The translations under genes and the position numbers were made by a program. This document shows, piece after piece, positions 11,821 to 23,592 of a DNA stretch of 64,000 bases; the stretch's first letter is position 1; every line of letters starts with the position of its first letter. Source of the stretch: Gorsachius magnificus (Eukaryota > Chordata > Aves > Pelecaniformes > Ardeidae); NCBI GenBank assembly GCA_034008185.1, contig CM067085.1, positions 79,844,275 to 79,908,274 of the forward strand, written 5' to 3'. The notes beneath the pieces are model-generated. The model saw only the letters and a program-made list of their open reading frames with translations. It had not been told where the DNA came from and searched no databases.

Positions 11821-14800
11821 AGCAAATTGCTGCTTAAAATAGAAACTGCACAACTTAAGGTCTTAAAAGCTGGAGTTTTCATTTAGTTATCTTTGCTTTC
11901 AGTAGTTTATGACCCAAATGTATAGAAGTAATATTAAAACTCCTGGCTAGACCTGGATTAAATTCAGTACAAGATGAATATGCTCCCATACTTGCTAGAA
12001 ATCCAGTAAGCTTTCTCTACTTTTGACTTTCTCTTTTTTTGACTGAAAAAAAATCAGTAATTTTGTGCAGCATTAAGCAAGGATATGGGCCACACCAAAT
12101 TTCTCCCTATGAAAGAATATTAACGTCTAAAACTTAGGGCTTTATTTATTTTTCTGTTCACTTTGGTGAGAAAGTATGCGTGTAACCTCTTCATACGCTA
12201 TCAGGGGGTAAAGTCCTGGCTATTCTCTTTCTGTACACGGCCCTGCACTTCATTTGCCTTGGAAAACAGCAACATACGACCTGTTTTGCTTAGGATTTGT
12301 TGACCAACATGGTTCCTGTGATAAAGTTGTTCACTCGCTCTGACAAGCTTTTATTGTTAAAACTTCTGGCCAGAGAGCAGTTTCTTGAAATGCTTACGAG
12401 TCCTTCAAATTTAGTGTGCTGCACGTTAAGACATTTGACCCCCCTCAAAAGCCTGAAGCTTTTGTCAAAAGTTTCATCAGAACCAAGAATTGCGTGCCAT
12501 TGCGCTGGGATAGGTAACTCTGAAAGGTTATCTTTTACACCTGCTTTTTACCTTTCTAAGTCTTCTGCTTGTCAGTCCCCATGCCTTGTGAAAAGCAACG
12601 CAGCATGCTTAGACTTTTTCTTGAGATAACGCTACGGTATTTTTCCAGAGTAGCAGCAACAGAGACAGCTGAACTCTTAAACTGGAGATTTGGCAGATAC
12701 GTAGCCCTTCGTGTAGAGTGTGTGCTGTGTAATTTGGAAAAGATTAGTATAAAAGGACAATTGAAAGTCCGTATGACATCACTTATGCTGTGAAATATTG
12801 GTTAAAATCATCACTCAAACTTAGCGTGCTACAGGCACATTGAGTAATGATCTGTGTCCCTTGAAGTTGGCCAACATAACTTCATTTGTTTCCAGGAATC
12901 TGTATACTTGATAAACCCAGCGGTGACTGCTGTTCTTGTACTACAGACAGAGCAGGGGGGGTTCAACACCGTAAGAGGTCCCAAACAGGAAAGCCCTACC
13001 TGAACAGAACAAGAGGTGAGCCTCGGGTGTGACATTGCCAGAGGAATCAAGTTGAACCCAAGGATTCTAGCCTTAGGCATACATTGGCATAAACGCACGT
13101 ATATCACATCACGTGCTACTTCTTATCTGCATCTGACATGCAAAGCTGAAACTTGGCATTTAAACCAGGAATCACCTAGTGGAGGAAGAACCGACTTCTT
13201 GGTGCCCCGAGTTCTACCCCCTCCGTCCTGCTGCTCAAAGACAGCACAACTCCAGCCCTACAATTGAAGTGCAGCAGTTCTGGGTAATAGAGAAGTAGTA
13301 TTTACTTGAACTTATCTGTAATAGAAGATTACTATACTGAAAAAAGAGATTTTTAGCTGAAATGCTGGTATCAGTATAACTGATGCTGCTTCTGCATCAT
13401 TAACGAGGCAGTCTTTTACCCTGGCCGTACAGGACAAACACTGCTTAGCAGCATAAGCCTCTGAGACTTTTTAGTTCCTGATAAACTTAAATTTGTGTCC
13501 TTTAAAGCCAAATTTAATGTGATATTAACTGGTATTAAAGAGTGTCAAGCTCAGAATGTTCTCTTGCAACATGAAAAAGTCTTCCAGATTTCTGCCTCCT
13601 TCCTCACCGGAGTATTTTTCAGAATTGTAACTAACTGAGGTTGGTATTTGATACAGCTATAGTTGAAAATGAGTAGGTGAATTATTTTTTATCAAATTCA
13701 AAGTTAGTCCAAAAGGACACATGAACGTAATTTTTCTGCAGCCTCTTCATACTTGTGACTTACAGTAACAAGGCGATAGGTACTGTCAGTCTTCCAAAGA
13801 CTACTTGTAGTAGAACTATTAAATTTCTACTTATAATTTTTCAAGAGTTTGCCTTTCAGTTAGTAGTCAAATTTGGTACAGAGCTTTTTCTACACTTAAT
13901 ACAAAGGCATCTTCATATTACAAACTTTGCTAGGGGTCAAGAGCTCGCAATAGGCAAGTAACACCCACTCCTTTCCTCCCACAACCTTAGATCAGCTGTA
14001 ATTTTGGCCACTTGTATAAACTTTAGTTTCCTTTCAAAGATATTTCAAGCTATTAAACCTGTATCTCTGAACTGTCAACAAAGAGAGTAGCATTTACAAC
14101 TTTTATCTTTCAAGATTTCTCAGAACAAAGTACAGAAATTAACAGTTGGCTTCTTGCTATCAGGTTTTAAACTTTTTATAAAATCTTTATATCGATTGCT
14201 AGAGTTGGTTCTTTTCTGCAGTATTCTGAAAAGCATGGCTTTTTTCACAGCACTGGTGATGAATATTCAAAAGGAGCTGCTTAGCTAACCGTCTCCAGAA
14301 GGTGATGTTTGCTTTTGCTGTGGACTTGTAAGATTTAAGCATCTTCTGTGGAAGTTCAGTGCTTAAAAAGGATCAAACGTTGGCATGTTGATTAGCAGCC
14401 ATGGAAAAAGCCATAACATTTTTTTTTTCCATTTCTATCAAAGCTTCCAACTTCCTCTCGTAGGTAGCAATCAAAGGAAAACTGGAATTACTCTGGGAGA
14501 CATATGGAAAACACGAGGTATTCACTTATTAACTTAGCGGTACAGAGCTGGTTGTGCCATCGGGAGCAGAAGAGCTGAGGATTCAGAGGAAGCATAATGC
14601 CTCGCTGCTGACCCCTCACTCCCTGGTTAACGCCTTCTTGTCGTATGTTTAAAACCAGATCCTTAAGTTTCCATGTCTTTAGCTTTTCAGAGAGATTGAA
14701 TACATTTTTTCAAAGATCACCACACTTTGCTTTTTGTAACCTAGTTTCCCACCACTTCAAAAATCAAAACAGAAACTTTTACCGTATTTAAGTCAAACCT

Positions 14801-16394
14801 TACAGTAGTGGAGACAACTCGGAAAATGAGCAGATTTTAACACTAATGCTTTTAGTGGCAATAAGACAAGCTTATAAGCATTTTTTATTTCCTATCTCTA
14901 GATAAGCACTGCAGTGATACCCCAAGACACTTTAAAACCTCTTGAAAAACTCAAGATTCAAACACATGCGAAAGTACTCCAACATAAAGTAAATATTTTT
15001 CAGGAGAAGCGATAAAATTCCATCCAATTACTTCTAAGTTCCCCAAGCAATGGGGGTAGCAAATTGATATTCAGCTCTGTTGTAATCTCAAATATGGAAT
15101 GCACTTAGTATTAAATGAGGAAAATTTTTGCCATTTTTTTTTTTCTTTTATATGCTTGCCAAGAAAGATTAAAATAGGCAATGCTTGCAGAAGTCTTCAG
15201 GGTTCTCACTCTTCTTGGCTTCCATATTTACTCTTTTTTTTGTTGTTCAATACATGGAAGGAAGAGATGGATCTTTAAAATGTGTCTTTTGATGGCATGA
15301 TCACAGACTTAATTTCCTCTTTTTTTTAAAAAAAAAGATTACCAGTACTTAAAAATAAATGAAGTTGTAGAAAAATGAGTTGTAGAAGGACAGCTCCAGT
15401 TGTACTCCAGACCATTCCGACTGCAGGATGGCTAAACTATAACTTAGCATTTTCTTTAAGCTACATCAAAACAAACTGCCAGAATTTTCAGAAAGCCTAA
15501 TGTTTGTTCCATCTCTAGTAGCTAAAGAATTGTGGACGACTTTGGCTTAAGCCCCTCTCTATACCCAACACGCATGTTGGCGTGGCGACTGTAACATGAC
15601 CTATTAACATACAAGTGACCAGCCCAAATTGCCTGGAATATCAGAATGTACCAAGTTCTGGCCTTTCTCTCTGTTTTTTTCTTTCAAACTGGTGTACAGA
15701 AATATATTATCTATGGTATGTCTCGTCTGTACGTGTCAACGTAAGGTTCTGTGAGCGAGATCACTTTTGTAAGATCTCTGTAGGTTCTGTAATGCTTAGT
15801 AGGAGTATGATGCAATGTTCCGTTCTTCTGGGGATGTTTTGGGATCTTTCTCCTTTGCATAAACACTTACTTTCATACAAAATAACCGAGTCAGTCGTGT
15901 CCAAGACTGCTGCTCTTCTGTAAGTTTGAATGAGCTAACTGAGTTCTGCCAGATGTGCTGGGGGAGGCTGTGATCACAATAAGCCCTGCTTCCATAGCGA
16001 ATAAAAATAGCCATGAAAATCAAGTTTGTAAGCTAATCACCAGGTGAGGAAGGAGAAAGAGGATAAGCGGCTTCCTCACACATCATTTTCAAGCCGTTAA
16101 CCTTTCTGGTAGCCCCTCAGTAACCCTTTACTCTCACTGCCATCACTGTCAACGAAGAACACGGTTGCGCTGCTTTGCAGAAGCTTCCCCTATGGAGCTG
16201 TGAGCTTCAGCTAGCTTTTCTAGTCTGCTTCTCGTCATAGCTATCCAATATCCAAAAGGTGTGATTAAAAAAAAAAAATAAAATCCAGTAGTCATGACAT
16301 TTTCCTCACACTAGGCAGTATTACCTTTCTTGAGTGAAAAAAGGGGCATCTTGATTATTTTTGACCAGCGTTGGTCTAAGCAGTGGAGTACTTG

Positions 16395-16467
16395 ATGGCA
16401 GTGTTAGGGTAATGGTTGGACTTGATGATCGTAAAGGTCTTTTCCAACCTACACAATTCTATGATTC
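16395..16467 (+). repeat. CR1 LINE 3'-end fragment (73 bp) with flanking direct repeat
   Basis: Sense CR1 tail: GGTTGGACTTGATGATC, then TCTTTTCCAACC and a terminal ATTCTATGATTC. A perfect 6-bp direct repeat, TACTTG, flanks it (16389-16394 and 16468-16473), consistent with a target-site duplication. Confidence 0.88.
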
Positions 16468-18174
16468 TACTTGTTACCTTGTGCAGAACATTGCACAAAG
16501 TTTTACAGCTTAATCAAGAACGGGTCAGTCCGTTATCCCAATCTGTAACTAAGGCACCACAGCACCACTATTACAACCAGTCTAAGGACAATAAATATTA
16601 CTCAGAGAAGTAAAGCCAGAGATACAGGAATTTTCCATTCCCCTTACAAGAAAAACAGGCAACAGAATACTGTAATTTCTAGTTTGGTCAGTTTGGAGTT
16701 GGGGATTAGTAACACCAGCCAAAACGTAGCAATTGCCTCTATCCAAGCAATTCAGATAGGTTGGAATTATAATCTCATGCAGTATAAATAGCTGCTAATA
16801 TCTGGCCTTTCTGGGCTGAAGGCTAAGACTGTACGTAAGAAGTCTGAAATTTGCATCTTGATCTGAGTGGCTTTACATGAGTTTCTTGTTAGGAATTTGT
16901 AAGTCATTGGTAGTAGCTGAGCTGATTTTCCATTAGTTAGGAATACTGCAAAGTACATTCCGTGCTTGCCTGTCGGGTTTCTCACGGTAGCTCCCTCGTT
17001 CCCCATCTTGCTCACTGACCCGTGCGGGACAACTTCTAACGAAGGTGGAAAAGCGTTGCCAACCTCCACACTGGTCGAGTCTATTTACGCCGTCAACTCT
17101 TGCGCTCAGATAGCTTGTTTTGTTTGCAGAAAAAGGAGCAACGCTTTTCTCCAACTCACCAATAATGAAAAGTATTGCAAAAGTAACGGGTTTAGGCTGA
17201 AGGAATTTCGCTTTTCAGTCTCTTCAGTGGAGGGGAACGAAGGGCAGAGCACGGAGCGTGGGCCCCGTTAGCCGCCAGCGTCGTTGAAGTTTTACCATTT
17301 TTAAGCATTCCATTCACATGGATTGATTTCCAGTGACTGAAGCACGAGCGGACACACCGAGCAGTGAAGCCTGCACATCTGGAAAAGGAGTTTGCAGTCA
17401 CCTTGCTAGTAACAACTCTGGGCCTCTGTTTGATGCCTTGAGCTTCAAAGACCATCACGGGTTTTCTCTCTCTAAAGCAAGGGCACAGTACCTTTGCAAT
17501 TAAGACACGAGGTCACGGTTTATTCCATCGGAGTCTTCCAGCAAGGCCAAAGAAAAGAGAAATGGCGGGCGTACTAAAGGTTAAGTTTAAAAGACACGCA
17601 ACCCCTAGAATCCCCAGCAAGATAACACTTAGTGTTGTGGCAACAAGGGGAAAACCTACTGGGTCATCTCCATTAATCATAACCTAGCTAAAAAAGCAAG
17701 CCCACCATAATCTGCAGCTGAATAACTTCAAATCCGTTGTATCAGAGTTCCTGTGTAGAAACCTGCACCCGAGCGGGGGTACCGATGGCGATTCAGAATT
17801 CTGGTGTTCACAACATGCTATTTCACTTTTGTCCTTCCTGCTAATGTACAACTTGGGTAGAAGATTTCTTTCAAAAAAAAAAAAAGTCATCATTCCCCTG
17901 CAGCCATCAAAAGACTCAACACTTCTTCCTACTCTTAAGAATTGCTGGAGTGCTTCAAAGCGCTATTTGTAAATAAAAATTCAGTAAAGCCATAAACATT
18001 ACAGTAAAAGGGGTAGAAGACCAACACCTGTACTCTCATACTTCAAATACTGTTTAAGAACCAGCAATAAAATGACGGGGTAAATGCTGTGGCTTACTCT
18101 TTGGAATGGGTTTGTGGGGGAAGGATTTGCAGTTTTCTCCGGTGACGTTAACGGTACCACCGCTTGTGTTACAG

Positions 18175-18296
18175 ATTGCCCTGAAATACGACCCCCAGAT
18201 AGAAGATGATCTGCGGAACTGGATAGAAGAGGTTACAGGGCTGAGCATTGGTGCAAACTTTCAACTGGGATTAAAAGATGGCATAATCTTATGCGA
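18175..18296 (+). CDS. CNN3: CNN3 exon 2 (start of CH domain)
   Basis: Starts after TTGTGTTACAG and ends at a GTAAGC donor. It is 122 nt: 40 codons plus two bases (phase 0 in, phase 2 out). It encodes [16 protein letters not shown] and on to DGIILCE, the first helices of the CH domain. Confidence 0.96.
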
Positions 18297-21200
18297 GTAA
18301 GCATTTCTTAAGTAACCTTAATTTTTAGCAGTTTTCCACTTCTGAGGAGCTAAGGAGGGACTTTCTGAAGATTCCCCTTCAAACCCATCAACTATAACAG
18401 TCAAAGTCAGCTGACGGTAGGGCGGGAGACAGCTTCTTTGAAACTGTGGAAAAGAATGAAAACTTAAATCTCCTTTTATATTTTAGCAAAGATTTCTAAG
18501 TATTTCTGAATTTGAAGCTCTTGTCTATAACAATCACATGACACACAAAAATTCTTACGGTCTGTTAGACTTGTTAGACCTGAGATCTGAGCTAGGCACT
18601 CTGTATAAACCAAGAAATTAACCATTTTGATGAAACTAATGCAACTAATAAAGCATGAGTGAAAGTATTATATAATGCCTGCACAGATGGTATAAGGATG
18701 AGATTTATTGTTTAAGCATTTCCCTTTTTTTCACCTCCCCAGGCTTATAAATAAGCTGCAGCCAGGATCAGTGAAGAAAATTAATCAATCAAAACTAAAT
18801 TGGCACCAGGTAAAACAAAAACACCCCCCCCAAAACTACACCTCTAACCCCTCCAACCCCCAAACAGTTCTTCTGTTCTGTATTAACAAATTTGCTGTGG
18901 ATATGGTACACCTTAAAGCTTAATGGCACCGAGTTTTGTATGCGATACGTACACAGCAGCTGAGGATACGGCATACGTGAAGAGCATTTAAGAGAAAGCA
19001 GCTATAGCTGAGGTGGCTCCTAAGCAGCAGTTGAGTATCTGTATTTAATAGTCGTGCTTTAGCTGTTAGGTGAAACGTCAGATGGAGGAAGGAGAGCGCT
19101 GCATAGCAAGGCTTTTTTTCCAAGTTAAGAAAAAAAAAAAGCTGTTAACTTTTTTTATTAAATCACAACTGGAGTTTTCCATCCAGGCAGAGCTGCCAGG
19201 TGTTAGGTCAACAGCTTGCCTGTACCTGGACATTGGATGTCACTGTATCAAGTGTCCTCCTGAGAAGGCAGCTGGAGAGGATGGGGAGGGCAAGGACCCG
19301 AAAGGTCTCAGAAGAAGTGGTTGTGTAACAGAACTCAGAAAACAATATGGTGCAAACTACCATACGTATTTTATTTCGGTATATCCAGATTTGATCTCTT
19401 ACAAGTGCTCTACCTGGCACTTCCCCCCCTCCAAGGGACTACCAAAGGCACCATGCATTTAGAACAAGCATTGCAAGGGTTGCTGCTTAGAGCTGACTGC
19501 CTTTACTGTTGCTGGGTCTAACTTAGCAGTGCTATGTCAGCCGCTTGTTTTTATTGGCATTGAACGCTTCTACATACAGTGGAGGATTTTTATCTTTTTT
19601 TTAAAAAGTTTTAGTACCTCTTAAGACTTCAGAAGGAAAGGTGAGATTCAGTCCTTACACCTTGTACTCCATCTTGCTTTCCAATTTCTACAGCACACAG
19701 TGCTAAAAAGCACTAATAAACCCCAAAAGCTTAGCCGAATTTGTCCCAAGAGGTGAGCAAGATAATCCCTGCAGAGCCAGGTTCCATGTTCTTACTGTCC
19801 ACATCACTGTGTTTTCATTTTACTCAAAATTACCAATTGCTGAATTCAAGTAGCATGGACGCTACGTCAAGTTTTCTGGCTTGACGCAGGTTTTAGATGA
19901 GGATTTCTCTTGGAAGGGACGCAGTTTTGTCAAAGCCCCCTCTAACGAAGTACCCGATACACACTGATGGAGATGCCAGGCCAAATAAACCCTTCGATTG
20001 ATTTCTGAAGTCAGTATGGAAACTAATGAAAAACAATCTCCAACTTCCTACCAGTCACTCTTGACCACGCCAACTGCTTTGTCCCGTTTGCACAAGGCAA
20101 AGAACTTGTGTAAAACAAGCAAAACCAACCAACCAACACCAGAAAGCTTTAAAATGACTTTGTTTCCGGAGTGAAGCACTGAGCAGAAAACTGGCTTTTT
20201 TTGTTTCTGTTTAGCTGGAGAATATTGGGAACTTTATCAAAGCCATCCAGGTCTACGGCATGAAGCCCCATGATATTTTTGAAGCAAATGACCTTTTTGA
20301 AAATGGAAATATGACTCAAGTACAGACTACTCTCGTGGCACTAGCAGGTCTGGTAAGTATTTGTACCCCTGGAATTGGCACAAGTCCCCAGGCCAGTCCA
20401 GATGCACCCTTACTGCTCATGTTAAATACGGAAAATGGCCTGGCAGGGGGGGTAGGTACTGCTGTGAGCCCAAGATGCTGCAGAGGCTGCCCTTCGGAGG
20501 GCTGTGTCCTCCCTCATGCCTCCAGGGAAGGCTGGGGGTTCAGGGTTAGGACTCCTGGCTGCAGCCAGCCTTGCTCTGGAGCTACCTGTGCATGCACGGG
20601 ACCGGGGAGGCTCACAGGAGGACACTAATGCCTGCAGAATATCCTTCTGACAAGGTACTTGGGTAGCTTTGGAGTGCCACCGTCCAGAGGCCTGGGGGAC
20701 TGTTACCTTCCCTCACCCCAGCGCAGAGGGTTTCTCCTAAGAGATAAACCTGCTTGTGGCATCACTCAGAGAGCCCAGGGTCAGGGCAGTAAAGCTGGTA
20801 TTCCAGTAGCAGAAAATATACTTTAAACACTGAATACTCTTATTTTTCCTCTCCCTAAATAGGCAAAAACTAAAGGTTTTCACACTACAATTGATATTGG
20901 TGTCAAATACGCAGAGAAACAAGCACGAAGTTTTGATGCAGGAAAACTAAAAGCTGGTCAAAGTGTAATTGGCCTGCAGGTAAGTACAAAATTCAAGTTG
21001 GCAGTTAATCTGTTACATTTGAGAACAGCTTTCTTGATTAACCGATCTATTGTTTATGCCAAACCAGCTGCAGAATTACAACATATTCTTATCATGGAAG
21101 GAGGTATGAGATTTAATTCTCGAAAGCAGTTGATTGGCTTTATAGGCTCAAGTGACTGCCTGGAAGGTTGTTCTGTTTGGTTTACATCTGCAATAAGAGT

Positions 21201-22781
21201 GATAAGGAGGAAAGGATATTAGCAGTATCATCTCTGTCCCCTAAAGTGGTTTTAAAGCAGGAGCCTTTGGATAGCCATAAGCTCCTTATGCGGTAGAAGC
21301 TCCTCCCCCCCAGCTTCCCTTAATAGTCATAAAAGCCAAAATAACCCGCACAAAAAAACTTTAAATTCCTGTGGTAGAGAAGTTGTGGTGGCGTAATTGA
21401 ATCGTTACTGTCCAGGGTAAAAAGTTATTTACCACATTTTGATGCGTGCATCCGTTCTAATGGCATGCACAGTTGGGCAAATGCCAGTCACTGAAATGCC
21501 TCAGGGTGACAGTTGCCTTTTTAGTTCCTTTTGATGCCCAGGATGGAGAAAGGGTAATTTATTACAGGCAGTGGTCAAGCTCCACGAGGAAAGCACGCAC
21601 CGTAATTACTTTTTCCGTCAGCCATCTCAGTTACCAACCGTATTTGTTTCCTTAGACTGTTCTCGCTGTACAAATAAAAAAAAAATAAATTAAAAAAAAT
21701 CACTTTTTCTGTCTACCTCTTCCTTCCCCCAATAAAGATGGGGACCAACAAGTGTGCCAGTCAGGCGGGCATGACTGCTTACGGAACCAGAAGACACCTC
21801 TATGACCCAAAAATGCAGACCGATAAGCCGTTTGACCAGACGACGATTAGCCTACAGATGGGCACCAACAAAGGAGCCAGCCAGGTAAGCGGGGGGGGGG
21901 GCGCGACACTCGCAGAGGGGGCCCAGCCCTCAGCCCGGGGGGGTGGGCGAGCCTGCGAGTTGCGTGGAGCAGCAGAGCCTCAACGGGCAGCAGCGAGAGG
22001 GTGCAGGGCAGCTGTGGTTGAAGAATTTAAAGTTGCTTATCGCTATCCCGTGTGTTCCGCGCTGAATACGCTTAAGGCATAAAAACGACCCCGTGCTTCT
22101 AGAATTTCCGCCTGGCCGCGTGAGACAGAAGAAAACAATAACTTAATTCCGCATACTAACTAGGCAGAGGCAAAAAAAGAAATTCCTTCCCGGGCGCTAC
22201 CTCGGTCCGAACACTTGGTACATTCTCTCAAAGAGGGAAATAAACTGGAGCTTTCTGCACGGGCTTCCGTCCGTGCCTCACCTACTGGCGAACACATGCT
22301 GCTGTGCTAGGTTTTGTTAGCCCTCCATTCCTACTTCCTAGCACTGCCAGTAAGGTGGGGGAGTTGCGATGGGAAGCCTGGTCAGCACAGCTCTTGACCT
22401 GCTTACTGAACCTCCGCAATCCTGTTTTCCTAGGCTGGCATGCTGGCACCCGGTACCAGGAGAGACATCTACGATCAGAAGCACATACTACAGCCTGTGG
22501 ATAACTCGACTATTTCGTTACAAATGGGTACCAACAAAGTAGCTTCACAGAAGGGAATGAGTGTGTACGGGCTTGGACGGCAAGTGTACGACCCCAAGTA
22601 CTGTGCTGCACCTACAGAACCTGTCATTCATAACGGCAGCCAAGGGACAGGAACTAACGGGTCAGAAATCAGCGATAGCGATTATCAGGCAGAATACCCA
22701 GATGACTATCACGGAGAGTACCAAGATGACTATCAAAGAGATTACCATGGTCAGTACAGTGACCAGGGCATTGATTACTAG
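18175..22781 (+). CDS. CNN3: Calponin-3 (acidic calponin), spliced CDS, exons 2-7; 5' partial in this window
   Basis: Calponin-3 is a cytosolic actin-binding protein that stabilises filaments and modulates actomyosin. Joined exons 18175-18296, 18743-18809, 20215-20352, 20863-20979, 21738-21884 and 22434-22781 give 312 residues plus stop. With the usual 19-residue exon 1 the protein would be about 331 residues, close to the roughly 329 known for the family. Order of parts: a calponin-homology domain (about residues 25-130, including [20 protein letters not shown] and [16 protein letters not shown]), then three calponin-type repeats each starting MGTNK (about 168, 207 and 246), then an acidic, Tyr-rich tail ending DQGIDY. 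All internal junctions have GT donors, AG acceptors and matching phases. The acidic tail distinguishes CNN3 from CNN1 and CNN2. The initiator exon was not found. The gene is convergent with SLC44A3. Confidence 0.97.
18743..18809 (+). CDS. CNN3: CNN3 exon 3
   Basis: Starts after TCACCTCCCCAG and ends before GTAAAA. It is 67 nt and completes the Glu codon from exon 2, then encodes [20 protein letters not shown] followed by HQ, the CH-domain middle. It leaves the frame in phase 0. Confidence 0.96.
20215..20352 (+). CDS. CNN3: CNN3 exon 4 (end of CH domain)
   Basis: Starts after TTTCTGTTTAG and ends before GTAAGT. It is 138 nt, 46 codons in phase 0. It encodes [20 protein letters not shown] and on to TTLVALAGL, the last part of the CH domain. 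Confidence 0.97.
20863..20979 (+). CDS. CNN3: CNN3 exon 5 (linker / regulatory actin-binding region)
   Basis: Starts after CTCCCTAAATAG and ends before GTAAGT. It is 117 nt, 39 codons in phase 0. It encodes [20 protein letters not shown] and on to AGQSVIGLQ, the segment between the CH domain and the first calponin repeat, which in calponins carries actin- and regulator-binding residues. Confidence 0.97.
21738..21884 (+). CDS. CNN3: CNN3 exon 6 (calponin repeat 1 and start of repeat 2)
   Basis: Starts after CCCCCAATAAAG and ends before GTAAGC. It is 147 nt, 49 codons in phase 0. It encodes the repeat [20 protein letters not shown] and opens repeat 2 (MGTNKGASQ), which continues in exon 7. The intron that follows starts with a run of G and is GC-rich. 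Confidence 0.97.
22434..22781 (+). CDS. CNN3: CNN3 exon 7 (repeats 2-3, acidic tail, stop)
   Basis: Starts after CCTGTTTTCCTAG and ends with a TAG stop at 22779-22781. It encodes 115 residues: the rest of repeat 2 ([16 protein letters not shown]), repeat 3 ([20 protein letters not shown]), then the acidic tail with repeated Tyr-Asp/Glu-Tyr motifs and the terminal DQGIDY. The tail reads DYHGEY and later DYHGQY, an echo that makes it about two residues longer than the mammalian tail I remember. Confidence 0.97.
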   Translation, partial: AGMLAPGTRRDIYDQKHILQPVDNSTISLQMGTNKVASQKGMSVYGLGRQVYDPKYCAAPTEPVIHNGSQGTGTNGSEISDSDYQAEYPDDYHGEYQDDYQRDYHGQYSDQGIDY

Positions 22782-23592
22782 CTTTGCATCGAAAGTTCAG
22801 TATTAGTCCATTATTTTATTCAGTAAAGAACGAAACTAGCCTTGTGGAATTGTTACCTGTCTTTCCTACACACTATGCTTAATGTACCTAAGGAAATACT
22901 GCCTTACATACATTCCTTTTTCCTTTCTCTGCCCTTTCCCTGTCGATAGTTGCCTTTAGTGCTGTAACAGTTGTAGTCTACAGCATAAACAGTAACTGCA
23001 TATGAAGTAAAAGGAATACTGTGAAAGGGGGAGTGCTCTCGGTCAGCCAGGTTGTCTAATAAGGAGCTATGCATTTTCACAATTTCTACTTAAGTAGGTA
23101 TTTACATACCGCATTAAGCCTTCATTTTACATATTTACAGCTTTTCTGTTTTCCAGATGAGATAAGAAAATTTCATGCTTAAAAGTTAAATGTGGTCTTT
23201 GCCAGTTAAATCATAAGACATGAGACTAGTGATTTAAATATCATAACTATGTTTCTAAGGTATTGTTTGCTAATGGTAAGTCCTGCATTAGACATAAGCG
23301 TGCATTTGTGATTGTGTATTCATTCCATTATCAACACTGACCAAACTTAGAAATAGTCGTCTTACTAAAAAAAATCCCTTGGTATTCAAAAATTAATTAG
23401 AAATGTTTTTAAGGGAGCTTGTACAAAGTCTTGAGCCAACAGAAGTCCCACGATTGATGGTGCATTTGCCTTTTTTTGTGCCATAATATACCCATGTAGA
23501 AATGCTTTTTCTTCCTTGAACTGTATTTATTGCCACACTTCTCAAACTGATCCCAGTGTATTTTTATAAATAAATATTTTTTCTTAAAGGTA
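22782..23592 (+). other. CNN3: CNN3 3' UTR
   Basis: About 0.8 kb, AT-rich, with no repeat element, running from the stop codon to just past the AATAAA at 23569-23574. It contains an ACATTCC heptamer (22910-22916) and several A/T-rich stretches. The end is estimated from the poly(A) signal and a T/G-rich stretch (TGTCTCGTTTGTTACG) after it. Confidence 0.75.
23569..23574 (+). promoter_or_regulatory. CNN3 poly(A) signal AATAAA
   Basis: AATAAA inside TATAAATAAATATTTT, about 790 bases after the stop codon, followed within 40 bases by a T/G-rich stretch. It is the best-placed signal for the CNN3 transcript. Confidence 0.8.

Larger units (their letters stand above)
1..18174 (+). other. Probable CNN3 intron 1 / upstream region, no recognisable exon
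   Basis: No open frame here resembles a known protein, and I did not find the short first coding exon of calponin-3 (about 19 residues ending just before the exon at 18175). CNN3 genes usually have a long first intron, so this stretch is most simply intron 1, with exon 1 left of the window. It contains CR1 fragments (2634, 3311, 6957, 11749, 16395), poly-T and C/T tracts, and CpG-rich patches near 4290-4400, 7130-7420 and 7910-8030. Apart from these I see ordinary intronic sequence. That it is intron rather than intergenic is inference. Confidence 0.6.

Noticed and set aside
12297..12629. A 110-codon open frame on the + strand
   Set aside because: No recognisable domain, no splice or promoter context, and probably in an intron of CNN3. 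A length of this size is expected by chance.
20854..20863. CCTAAATAGG, a perfect CArG box, at the CNN3 exon 5 acceptor; the same 10-mer at 33178-33187
   Set aside because: Calponins can be SRF targets, but such a 10-mer is expected several times in 64 kb, and here it coincides with the acceptor sequence. Not enough to call a regulatory site.
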